A DNA stretch of 39,778 nucleotides from Acidobacteriota bacterium (GTDB lineage: Bacteria; Acidobacteriota; Vicinamibacteria; Vicinamibacterales; UBA8438). The DNA lies in NCBI GenBank assembly GCA_026706755.1, contig JAPOYG010000256.1, forward strand, positions 1 through 39,778, given 5' to 3'. The translations under genes were made by a program, and so were the position numbers. Under the pieces are notes generated by a model. The model worked only from the letters and a program-made list of their open reading frames with translations. It was not told the origin of the DNA and searched no databases. Shown piece by piece: positions 31,896 to 39,778 of this stretch (positions are counted from its first letter, which is position 1; each line of letters starts with the position of its first letter).

Positions 31896-33464
31896 ATGAA
31901 CCGACCGCGCCGCCCCGTCGTGCTCGTCGTCTTCGACGGGTGGGGACTGAGCGAGAGCCCCGATCGGAACGCCATCCGCCTCGCGCGCACGCCCGTCTAC
32001 GAGGAACTTCTCGATCGCTGCCCGCACGGCAGCCTCGTCACGAGCGGCGAGGCGGTCGGCCTCCCTCCCGGCCAGATGGGGAACTCCGAGGTCGGACACA
32101 TGAACCTCGGCGCCGGACGCGTGGTGTACCAGGACCTGACGCGCATCGACCGCAGCATCCGCGACGGCGACTTCTACCGGAACCCCGCGCTCGCCGCCGC
32201 GATGACCCGCTGCGCCGGAGATCGGCACGCATTGCACCTCGTCGGACTCGTGTCGGACGGCGGGGTGCACAGCCACCAGCGGCACCTGGTCGCCCTCATG
32301 GACATGGCGGCCCGGCTCGGGGTGTCCCGCGTGTTCGTGCACGCCGTCACCGACGGCCGGGACACCGCCCCGACCGGGGGCGCCGACTGCGTCGGGGCGG
32401 TCGAGCGAGCGGCCGCGGCCGGGGGCGGCGCGCGCGTGGCGTCGGTGACCGGACGCTACTACGCCATGGACCGCGACCGGCGCTGGGACCGGACCGAGCG
32501 CGCGTACGACGCCATCGTCCTCGGCCGGGGGCGCGAGGCCGGGAGCGCCGCGGAGCTCGTCGCCGCGTCCTACGCCGCCGGCGTGACGGACGAGTTCATC
32601 GAGCCCGGCGTGGTCGTGGCGGACGGTCGGCCGGTCGGACCCGTCCGGGACGACGATTCGGTCGTGCTGTTCAACTTCCGTGCCGACCGCGTGCGCCAGA
32701 TCACGCGCGCCCTGGCCGATGCGGGCTTCGACGGCTTCGCCCGCGCGGCGCCCCCCCGCGTCGCGGTCACGACGATGACGGAGTACGACGCGACGTTCGA
32801 GATCCCGATCGCGTTCGGGCCGGAGGACCTGTCGGGCACGGTGGCGGAGGTCCTGACCGCGCACGGCCGCACCAACCTGCGTCTGGCCGAGACGGAGAAG
32901 TACGCGCACGTCACCTACTTCTTCAACGGCGGCGAGGAGCGGCCCTACGGCGGCGAGGACCGCATCCTCGTTCCGTCGCCGAAGGTGCCGACCTACGACC
33001 TGCAGCCCGAGATGAGCGCGGCGGCCGTTACCGACGCCCTCGTCGCGGACGTCGGCGCGGGACGGCACGACGTGGTGATCTGCAACTTCGCGAACGCCGA
33101 CATGGTGGGGCACACCGGCCGCCTCGACGCCGCCGTGACCGCCGTCTCCACCCTCGACGCCTGCCTGGCGCGCATCGTGCGCGCCGTCGACGCGGCCGGC
33201 GGCTGCGTCATCCTGACCGCGGATCACGGCAACGCCGAGCAGATGTGGGACCGCGAGCGCGACCAGCCGCACACCGCGCACACCCGCAACCCGGTTCCCG
33301 TCTTGCTGATCGACCGCACCCTCGAGGGGCGGGGCCTCGCGCTGCGGGACGGTTCGCTGCGCGACGTCGCCCCCACGCTGCTCGCCCTGTCCGGGGTGCC
33401 GGCGCCGGCGGAGATGACCGGCCGCGACCTCCGCTCCTGGGTCGACCCGCAGCCCGCGCCGTAG
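31896..33464 (+). CDS. gpmI: 2,3-bisphosphoglycerate-independent phosphoglycerate mutase
   Basis: GpmI interconverts 3- and 2-phosphoglycerate in glycolysis and gluconeogenesis. The 522-residue alkaline-phosphatase-superfamily enzyme has metal ligand Asp14 in VFDGWG, catalytic Ser64 in [12 protein letters not shown], the substrate loop ([25 protein letters not shown]) and the C-terminal metal site ([34 protein letters not shown]). Length is normal. GGGAG lies about 8 bases before the ATG. It is followed after about 90 bases by mutA in the same direction. Confidence 0.97.
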   Translation: MNRPRRPVVLVVFDGWGLSESPDRNAIRLARTPVYEELLDRCPHGSLVTSGEAVGLPPGQMGNSEVGHMNLGAGRVVYQDLTRIDRSIRDGDFYRNPALAAAMTRCAGDRHALHLVGLVSDGGVHSHQRHLVALMDMAARLGVSRVFVHAVTDGRDTAPTGGADCVGAVERAAAAGGGARVASVTGRYYAMDRDRRWDRTERAYDAIVLGRGREAGSAAELVAASYAAGVTDEFIEPGVVVADGRPVGPVRDDDSVVLFNFRADRVRQITRALADAGFDGFARAAPPRVAVTTMTEYDATFEIPIAFGPEDLSGTVAEVLTAHGRTNLRLAETEKYAHVTYFFNGGEERPYGGEDRILVPSPKVPTYDLQPEMSAAAVTDALVADVGAGRHDVVICNFANADMVGHTGRLDAAVTAVSTLDACLARIVRAVDAAGGCVILTADHGNAEQMWDRERDQPHTAHTRNPVPVLLIDRTLEGRGLALRDGSLRDVAPTLLALSGVPAPAEMTGRDLRSWVDPQPAP

Positions 33465-33538
33465 AAGTCTCGCCCGCCCCGCGGTGGCCCCTTCGATGTC
33501 CGAACCGCTCGCGGCCGTTCAACGCGCGCGAGTTTCGC

Positions 33539-33544
33539 TACAAT
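33539..33544 (+). promoter_or_regulatory. -10 box of mutA
   Basis: TACAAT (33539-33544) lies 11 bases before the ATG at 33556. A weak TTCA-containing -35 lies about 17 bases upstream. The predicted leader is only about 5 bases. Confidence 0.4.
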
Positions 33545-33555
33545 CTGCGCGTCCG

Positions 33556-35103
33556 ATGGAGTCCAGGGTCTTCGGTCCGCGAGACGGCGCTTCCGAGCCG
33601 CCCGGCGACGGCCTGGGGCGGCCGGGCGAGTTCCCGTTCACGCGGGGCATCTACCCGACGATGTACCGCGGCCGCTACTGGTCGATGCGCCAGTACGCCG
33701 GGTTCGGCACGGCCGCCGAATCCAATCGCCGCTACCGCTATCTGCTCGATCAGGGCGTGAGCGGCCTGAGCGTCGCCTTCGACCTGCCGACGCAGATCGG
33801 CTACGACTCCGACCACCCGCTCGCGGCGGGCGAGGTCGGCCGCGTCGGCGTCGCCATCGACTCCATCGAGGACATGGTGCGGCTGTTCGACGGCATCCCG
33901 CTCGACCGCGTGTCGACGTCGATGACCATCAACGCCACCGCCATCATCCTGCTGGCCCTCTACGTCGCGACCGCCCGGCGCCAGGGGGTGCCGCCGCGGT
34001 CGATCGCCGGGACGCTGCAGAACGACGTCCTGAAGGAGTACGTGGCGCGCGGCACCTACATCTACCCCCCGCGCGCGTCGCTCCGGATCGTCACCGACAT
34101 CGTTGCCTATTGCGACCGCGAGCTCCCGGCGTGGCATCCGATCTCCATCAGCGGCTACCACATCCGCGAGGCCGGCTCGACCGCGGCGCAGGAGATCGCG
34201 TTCACCTTCGCGAACGCGACGACCTACGTGCAGGCAGCGCTCGACGCGGGCCTCGACGTCGACTCGTTCGGCCGGCGCCTCTCGTTCTTCTTCAACGCCC
34301 ACAACGACTTTCTCGAGGAGATCGCGAAGTACCGCGCCGCGCGGCGGCTGTGGGCGCGGATCATGCGCGAGCGATTCGGCGCCACCGAGCCGCGCGCGCA
34401 GCAGCTCCGCTTCCATACCCAGACCGCCGGCAGCACGCTCACCTCGCAGCAGCCGGACAACAACATCGTGCGGGTCGCGCTCCAGGCGCTGGCCGCGGTG
34501 CTCGGCGGCACGCAGTCGCTGCACTGCAACGGCCGTGACGAGGCGCTGGGGCTGCCCACGGAGGAAGCGGCCCGGATCGCGCTCCGGACCCAGCAGATCA
34601 TCGCCTCGGAGACGGGCGTCACCAACACCGTCGATCCGGTTGCCGGTTCGTGGGCCGTCGAGCGGCTCACGGATCGGCTCGAGGCGGAGGCGGCGGCGAT
34701 CCTCGAGCGGATCGACGAGCGGGGGGGCGCTCTCGACGCGATCGAGTCCGGCTTCATCCAGCGTGAGATACAGGAAGCCGCCTATCGCGCCCAGCAGGCC
34801 ATCGAGAGCGGCGAGAGCGTCGTCGTCGGCGTGAATCGATTCACTACCGACGACGGCGGCGCCATCGCGATCCAGCGCATCGATTCTGCCGTGGAGGCGG
34901 ACCAGGCGGGGCGGGTCGCCGCGCTCCGCGCCGCCCGCGACCCGGCGGCCGCGCGGGCCGCCCTCGACGCCGTGCGGGACGCGGCACGGGGCGCGACCAA
35001 CCTCGTGCCGCCAATCGTCGCCGCGGTCGAGGCCCGGGCCACGGTCGGCGAGATCGCCGACGCCCTCCGATCCGTATTCGGGGAGTATCAGGACACCCGC
35101 TGA
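33556..35103 (+). CDS. mutA: Methylmalonyl-CoA mutase, catalytic subunit without B12 domain
   Basis: The 515-residue chain is the acyl-CoA-binding TIM-barrel half of an adenosylcobalamin mutase interconverting (R)-methylmalonyl-CoA and succinyl-CoA. The [19 protein letters not shown] segment keeps the equivalents of Tyr75, Met78, Arg82 and Tyr89 of the Propionibacterium enzyme (here Y33, M36, R40, Y47). The Tyr at the last position argues against 2-hydroxyisobutyryl-CoA mutase, which has Ile there. [14 protein letters not shown] and the [18 protein letters not shown] segment are typical. The B12-binding domain must be a separate chain, as in archaea; it is not next door. An upstream ATG at 33496 is possible. 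Confidence 0.92.
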   Translation: MESRVFGPRDGASEPPGDGLGRPGEFPFTRGIYPTMYRGRYWSMRQYAGFGTAAESNRRYRYLLDQGVSGLSVAFDLPTQIGYDSDHPLAAGEVGRVGVAIDSIEDMVRLFDGIPLDRVSTSMTINATAIILLALYVATARRQGVPPRSIAGTLQNDVLKEYVARGTYIYPPRASLRIVTDIVAYCDRELPAWHPISISGYHIREAGSTAAQEIAFTFANATTYVQAALDAGLDVDSFGRRLSFFFNAHNDFLEEIAKYRAARRLWARIMRERFGATEPRAQQLRFHTQTAGSTLTSQQPDNNIVRVALQALAAVLGGTQSLHCNGRDEALGLPTEEAARIALRTQQIIASETGVTNTVDPVAGSWAVERLTDRLEAEAAAILERIDERGGALDAIESGFIQREIQEAAYRAQQAIESGESVVVGVNRFTTDDGGAIAIQRIDSAVEADQAGRVAALRAARDPAAARAALDAVRDAARGATNLVPPIVAAVEARATVGEIADALRSVFGEYQDTR

Positions 35104-35108
35104 GCCGG

Positions 35109-35299
35109 CAGACTCCCAACGCGCCGGTCAGAGGCGCGCCAGGAGTCTGCGCCGCAGAATCGGCGACGCGGGAGTTTTCTCGCGCGCGCAGACTCCCAAC
35201 GCGCCGGTCAGAGGCGCGCCAGGAGTCTGCGCCGCAGAATCGGCGACGCGGGAGTTTTCTCGCGCGCGCAGACTCCCAACGCGCCGGTCAGAGGCGCGC
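35109..35299. repeat. 80-bp tandem repeat, 2.4 copies, with two hairpins per unit
   Basis: Units start at 35109, 35189 and 35269; the first two are identical and the third stops after 31 bases. Each full unit has CAGACTCC...GGAGTCTG enclosing CGCGCC...GGCGCG, and a second hairpin CGCGGGAG-TTTT-CTCGCGCG with one mismatch. The array fills the gap between convergent mutA and the ABC gene. Its third copy covers the last codons and stop of the ABC gene, so the 3' end of that gene is part of the repeat. It probably works as a strong bidirectional terminator. Confidence 0.9.
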
Positions 35300-36028
35300 G
35301 GCGTCAGCGGACGGCGCCGGGGGCCGGACGCCCGGCGGAGGGATCCTCATCGTCCGCTCGTCCCGCTCGATCTGCCCGTCGCGGATGTGGATCACCCGGT
35401 GCGCGTAGCGCGCCACCTCCGCCTCGTGGGTGATCAGGATGATCGTGTTGCCGGCCCGGTGCAGCCCCTCGAACACGGCCATGATCTCGATGCCGGTCTT
35501 GGTGTCGAGGTTGCCGGTCGGCTCGTCCGCGAGCACGATCGAGGGATTGTTGACGAGCGCGCGTGCGATGGCGACGCGCTGGCGCTGTCCGCCCGACAGC
35601 TCGTTCGGACGGTGATCCATGCGGTCGTCCAGCTCCACGAGGTGGAGCGCCGCCACCGCCTGCTCCTTGCGCTCGGCCGAGGGCATCCCGGCGTAGATGA
35701 GCGGCAGCTCCACGTTGTGGAGCGCGGACGCGCGCGGAAGCAGGTTGAAGGTCTGGAACACGAACCCGATCTCGCGATTGCGAATCCGGGCCAGCTCGTC
35801 GTCGTTCATTCCGCTGACGGGTCGGTCGTTGATGCGGTACGTTCCCTCGGTCGGCGTGTCGAGGCACCCGATGAGGTTCATCAGGGTCGACTTGCCGGAC
35901 CCCGAGGGCCCCATGATGGCCACGAACTCGCCGCGCTCGATCTCGACGGAGACGGCGCGCAGCGCGTGCACCGACTCCGTGCCCATGTGGTAGGTCTTCC
36001 ACAGATTCTCGGTCTTGATCAGCGCCAT
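35288..36028 (-). CDS. ABC transporter ATPase of LolD/MacB type
   Basis: The 246-residue ATPase has Walker [10 protein letters not shown] (about 40-48), the Q-loop in [11 protein letters not shown], the signature [15 protein letters not shown], Walker [13 protein letters not shown] and the switch His in LITHEAEVA. The sequence matches the MacB/LolD/FtsE-like group that powers lipoprotein release or peptide and macrolide export. No FtsX/MacB-type permease is adjacent, so its membrane partner must lie elsewhere. The four-helix membrane protein upstream is not of that type. The C-terminal tail of about 20 residues is Pro-rich and ends within the 80-bp repeat. Confidence 0.93.
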   Translation of the reverse strand: MALIKTENLWKTYHMGTESVHALRAVSVEIERGEFVAIMGPSGSGKSTLMNLIGCLDTPTEGTYRINDRPVSGMNDDELARIRNREIGFVFQTFNLLPRASALHNVELPLIYAGMPSAERKEQAVAALHLVELDDRMDHRPNELSGGQRQRVAIARALVNNPSIVLADEPTGNLDTKTGIEIMAVFEGLHRAGNTIILITHEAEVARYAHRVIHIRDGQIERDERTMRIPPPGVRPPAPSADAARL

Positions 36029-36146
36029 CTCGCGTGCCTCTCGACTCGGGCCTCGTCCGATTCCTGCCGGGCGCCGGTCACGCCTCCCCCTCGTAGACGG
36101 AGGGGCGGGCGCCCTCGTTCCGCCCGGCCACCGGACCCGGCCGCCC

Positions 36147-36662
36147 TCAGGGAGCGGGCGGCGGAACCGGCGGCACGATGTTGCCCGCTCCCGGCGGGGG
36201 GCCTTCGCGGCGGAAGAGCACCGCGCCGAGCAGGCCGCCCAGGGTTGCGAAGATCATGCCGGCGGCCAGCGTGATGAAGAAGCCGACCACGATCGCCCCG
36301 GGACCGCTGCTGACCTGCTCCATGATCTCGAGCACCTCCGGCGGCACGTCCGACATGTCCAGCATCTCGGTCATCCCGTCGCGGAAGGGGGCCGTGACGA
36401 GCTGGATCGGGATGGCCACGAGAACCGACACGAACGCCCCGGTCACCCCCGCCAGGAAACCGACGACGGCGCCGTCGCCGGGCGTGATGGGGTAGGGCTG
36501 GCTCTGCTGCGTGAGGTAGGACGCCACGCCGCCGCCGCCGACCAGCCACAGGCAGCAGCAGAGGTTGCCCAGCTCGATGAGCGGCAGCGCCGACAGCACG
36601 CCGGCGAACGTTCCGCCGATCAGGACGGCCTGCAGACGACCGCGGTTCGGGTTCTCGGTCAT
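36147..36662 (-). CDS. Four-span membrane protein of unknown function
   Basis: The 171-residue protein has about four hydrophobic segments (near residues 10-28, 33-50, 63-88 and 120-150), two of them Gly-rich ([32 protein letters not shown]). A short acidic loop sits before the last span ([16 protein letters not shown]), and the tail ends PPVPPPAP. It looks like a small inner-membrane protein of the DUF-type glycine-zipper kind. It lies between ino1 and the ABC ATPase in the same direction, with gaps of about 80 and 120 bases. No family assigned. Confidence 0.7.
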   Translation of the reverse strand: MTENPNRGRLQAVLIGGTFAGVLSALPLIELGNLCCCLWLVGGGGVASYLTQQSQPYPITPGDGAVVGFLAGVTGAFVSVLVAIPIQLVTAPFRDGMTEMLDMSDVPPEVLEIMEQVSSGPGAIVVGFFITLAAGMIFATLGGLLGAVLFRREGPPPGAGNIVPPVPPPAP

Positions 36663-36740
36663 GGTTCTCGCCCCAGCCCCCACCGTCCTGGGAGCTGGCG
36701 CCGCGGCACGCACTCCGCTGGCGTTCTGCGGCGCAAGCTC

Positions 36741-38054
<1,314 letters not shown>

Positions 38055-38062
38055 GGGCGCAC

Positions 38063-38071
38063 ACTATATCA
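38063..38071 (-). promoter_or_regulatory. Extended -10 promoter of ino1 (near-leaderless)
   Basis: On the minus strand TGATATAGT (38071-38063) matches the extended -10 pattern TG-N-TATAAT closely and needs no good -35 box. The GTG start follows after 8 bases, leaving a leader of 0-2 nt. Confidence 0.55.
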
Positions 38072-38144
38072 TGGCGTCGTCGCCCGACCGGCGCCTGCCC
38101 GCGGCGTGACGGCGGTCGGCTCGCGGACGGGGGAGAGCCACGCG

Positions 38145-38699
38145 ATGGCGCTGTTCAAGCTGAAGAAGAGCGGTGGTCCCCGGGACCTCGACGTCTCGAT
38201 GGCCGGCCTGAAGCTCGGCTCCCGCGTGCTCCAGCTGGGCAACGACGGCGAGCTCATCGCCGTGCTCGCCGGCGCGGTCGGCATCAGCGGCGAAGCCTGC
38301 TCCGTTACGACCGACGAGACGGCAGCCGCGCGCATCGGCCGCGCGGCCGCCGGCGCGGGCGTCCTCGTCGACGTGCGGGTCGCCCCCTTCGGGGCGCTGC
38401 CGTACGACTCGGACGCGTTCGACGTCGCCGTCCTTGCCGACGTGATCGGAGGCCTGCACATCAACGACCGGGTGGTCTGCCTGCAGCAGATCCTGCGCGT
38501 GCTCCGTCCCGGAGGCCGCTGCCTGGTCATCGAGCGGGCCGCACGGGGCGGCCTCGGCGCGGTCTTCTCGGAACGTGCCCTCGACCCGGGCTACCGCGCC
38601 AGCGGGGGGGCGGTGGCGGCTCTCGCGGCCGAGGGGTTCCGCGCGGTGCGCGTGCTTGCCGAGCACGGAGGCCGGAGCTTCATCGAGGGGACGAAGTAG
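38145..38699 (+). CDS. SAM-dependent methyltransferase-like protein
   Basis: The 184-residue protein follows the class I methyltransferase order: a first strand and loop VLQLGNDGELIAVLA, a second-strand region, then LPYDSDAFDVAVLADVIGGL and ILRVLRPGGRCLVIERA, which match the 'DVV' and 'LKPGG' landmarks of the Methyltransf_11 fold. The first glycine loop is degenerate (GNDGE for the usual GxGxG), so binding of SAM is uncertain. GGAGAG lies 9 bases before the ATG. It is transcribed divergently from ino1 and precedes the TonB-like gene. Substrate unknown. Confidence 0.7.
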   Translation: MALFKLKKSGGPRDLDVSMAGLKLGSRVLQLGNDGELIAVLAGAVGISGEACSVTTDETAAARIGRAAAGAGVLVDVRVAPFGALPYDSDAFDVAVLADVIGGLHINDRVVCLQQILRVLRPGGRCLVIERAARGGLGAVFSERALDPGYRASGGAVAALAAEGFRAVRVLAEHGGRSFIEGTK

Positions 38700-38775
38700 T
38701 GTCCTCCGGGGGGCGCACCGAGTCCCCGGATCCGGACGCCTGACCCGCGGGCCCACCGCCGAGCCTCCGTTCCGC

Positions 38776-38801
38776 GGCGGCCGGAGGCGAGCGCCCGGCA
38801 G
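38776..38801 (+). terminator. Hairpin between the methyltransferase-like and TonB-like genes
   Basis: GCCTCCG and CGGAGGC form a 7-bp stem with a GC-rich 12-base interior in the 140-base gap. No T-run follows. It may be a weak terminator or a leader structure of the next gene. Confidence 0.35.
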
Positions 38802-38839
38802 GCGCGCGTCTTGCATCGGGAAGGGCTGGGAGGCATGCG

Positions 38840-39778
38840 GTGACGACCTCGCCCGACGGCGGACGCGCGCTGACCGACGTCTTCTCCGCGGCGGAGATCG
38901 CCCGGGCCGCGGGAGCGCCGGCGGCAGAGGTGCGCCTCCTGATCGCCGCCGGTGAGATCGCGACGGTCGGGGACGGCCTCGCCCGCCGTTCGTCGCCTGC
39001 GGCTCCGCTCGGCGCCCAACCCAATCCTTCAGGGGTCCGCGCCGTTCTACGTCGCGAACCCCTCGCCCGCCGTTCGTCGCCTGCGGCTCCGCTCGGCGCC
39101 CAACCCAATCCTTCAGGGGTCCGCGCCGTTCTACGTCGCGAACCCCTCGCCCGCCGTTCGTCGCCTGCGGCTCCGCTCGGCGCCCAACCCAATCCTTCAG
39201 GGGTCCGCGCCGTTCTACGTCGCGAACCCCTGGTGGCGGGGCCCGAGGCGCTGCGGGCGGCCCGGCGCCTGCGCACCTCGGGCGGGCGGGCGGCGGCCGG
39301 GCGCGTCTTCGGGAGCGCGCTGCTGGCGAGGGCGGGCGGCGCGGAGCCCCGGCGGTGGTCGGTGGTGCTCTCGGCCGCCTGCCACGTGCTGGTCGCGGCG
39401 GCCGTGCTCGGATCGCTTGGCGTGCGCCCTCCGTTGGCGGACGCCGGCGCCGCGTCGCCGTCCCTGGCGCACCTGGTCTTCTTCGCGGAGCCCGGCCCCG
39501 GGGGCGGAGGCGGGGGCGGCGGCCTGCGCCAACCCCTGCCGCCGCCGCGCGCGGAACGCCGGGGACAGGCACGGGTCGACAGTCCCGTACCGCCGCGCCC
39601 CGCCCCGCCGCCGCGCCGCCCCGATCGGCAGCCGCTGGACCGCGAGGTCCTGACCCCCGTCGTGGCGCCCCTGGTGTCCGTACGCGCCGGCGAGCGCGAC
39701 GTCGGCGGGCTGCTGGCGGCGCTCGCCCGACGACGGGCGGGCGCGCCGGGGACGCTCGGCGGCGCGGGCGGCGGGGCC
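38840..39778 (+). CDS. TonB-like energy transducer with in-frame 84-residue repeat insert, runs off the window
   Basis: GGGAGG lies 6 bases before a GTG at 38840, and the frame stays open for 313 codons to the window edge. Residues about 12-46 form a helical MerR/excisionase-like segment (FSAAEIARAAGAPAAEVRLL). Three copies of a 28-residue repeat (about 47-130) follow, then VAGPEALRAARRL, one membrane span (WSVVLSAACHVLVAAAVLGSL, about 175-195), a Gly-rich and a Pro/Arg-rich region as in the periplasm-spanning part of TonB. The C-terminal TonB fold lies beyond the window. It probably powers outer-membrane receptors. Removing the repeats joins GDGL directly to VAGPEA, so the insert looks secondary. 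Confidence 0.7.
   Translation, partial: MTTSPDGGRALTDVFSAAEIARAAGAPAAEVRLLIAAGEIATVGDGLARRSSPAAPLGAQPNPSGVRAVLRREPLARRSSPAAPLGAQPNPSGVRAVLRREPLARRSSPAAPLGAQPNPSGVRAVLRREPLVAGPEALRAARRLRTSGGRAAAGRVFGSALLARAGGAEPRRWSVVLSAACHVLVAAAVLGSLGVRPPLADAGAASPSLAHLVFFAEPGPGGGGGGGGLRQPLPPPRAERRGQARVDSPVPPRPAPPPRRPDRQPLDREVLTPVVAPLVSVRAGERDVGGLLAALARRRAGAPGTLGGAGGGA
38979..39231. repeat. 84-bp tandem repeat, three copies, each with an imperfect palindrome
   Basis: Copies begin at about 38979, 39063 and 39147 and are essentially identical. In each, AGGGGT-c-CGCG pairs with CGCG-a-ACCCCT around an 11-base loop, like a REP-type palindrome. The unit length is a multiple of three, and none of the copies brings a stop into the TonB-like frame. 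Other frames on both strands are open across the array too. Confidence 0.92.

Noticed and set aside
38979-39231. CRISPR array
   Set aside because: Repeats are directly adjacent 84-bp units with no spacers, and no cas genes are present; the same holds for the 80-bp array at 35109.
38064-39572. 502-codon leftward frame across the methyltransferase-like and TonB-like genes
   Set aside because: It is low-complexity Arg/Ala/Pro sequence; the rightward genes have ribosome sites and sensible domains. Its repeat part is only the reverse reading of the 84-bp unit.

Overview
The main part of the window (about 8.3-39.8 kb) is very GC-rich and densely packed, with stop/start overlaps of the ATGA and GTGA type. 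The gene set suggests a member of the Acidobacteriota, perhaps a Vicinamibacteria-like lineage: a compact arg operon, an outer-membrane barrel with a carboxypeptidase-regulatory domain, a PDZ-containing sensor kinase, an archaeal-type methylmalonyl-CoA mutase catalytic chain and an inositol-3-phosphate synthase. This placement is inference from memory, without a database search.

Region 1 (1-8.3 kb) differs in character. It is an accessory island with lower GC, many small orphan genes and long spacers full of perfect hairpins. It holds two diverged, leftward-reading ISXO2/IS1595-type transposase remnants (1114-1557 and 7236-8212). The first is butt-joined to an N-terminally truncated flavin-binding PPOx gene; the second has a one-base frameshift. 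Between them lie two truncated members of one secreted/lipoprotein family (one with HEAGH), two coiled-coil envelope proteins, a tRNA-like gene with an irregular anticodon arm, a row of leftward small genes (3330-5397), a candidate small RNA (about 4465-4558) and a 109-nt structure closed by an 18-bp stem (5517-5625).

Region 2 (8.3-14.9 kb) is an arginine operon: argC, argB, argD, a 24-codon arginine-rich reading frame, a short GNAT-type N-acetylglutamate synthase, argJ, argF and an unidentified gene. It makes ornithine by the acetyl-recycling route and then citrulline; argG and argH are not in the window. An ARG-box-like palindrome overlaps the argC start.

Region 3 (14.9-17.7 kb) carries purD-purE leftward, then rpsU and a STAS-domain anti-sigma-factor antagonist rightward. 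Region 4 (17.9-24.0 kb) is a surface-polysaccharide cluster: a coiled-coil/basic-tail protein and four GT4 glycosyltransferases arranged as paralogues A-B-B'-A'. Region 5 (24.0-28.5 kb) is a leftward two-component operon: a PDZ/GAF/PAS histidine kinase followed by an NtrC-type sigma-54 activator.

Region 6 (28.7-39.8 kb) has a secreted protein plus outer-membrane barrel pair (leftward), gpmI and mutA (rightward), a LolD-type ATPase, a four-helix membrane protein and ino1 (leftward), a methyltransferase-like protein, and the start of a TonB-like protein that runs off the window. Two unrelated tandem repeats with internal palindromes sit here: an 80-bp unit between the convergent mutA and ABC genes, and an 84-bp unit inserted in frame into the TonB-like gene.

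Several leftward genes start 6-8 nt after a good -10 box with no Shine-Dalgarno site, which points to leaderless mRNAs.
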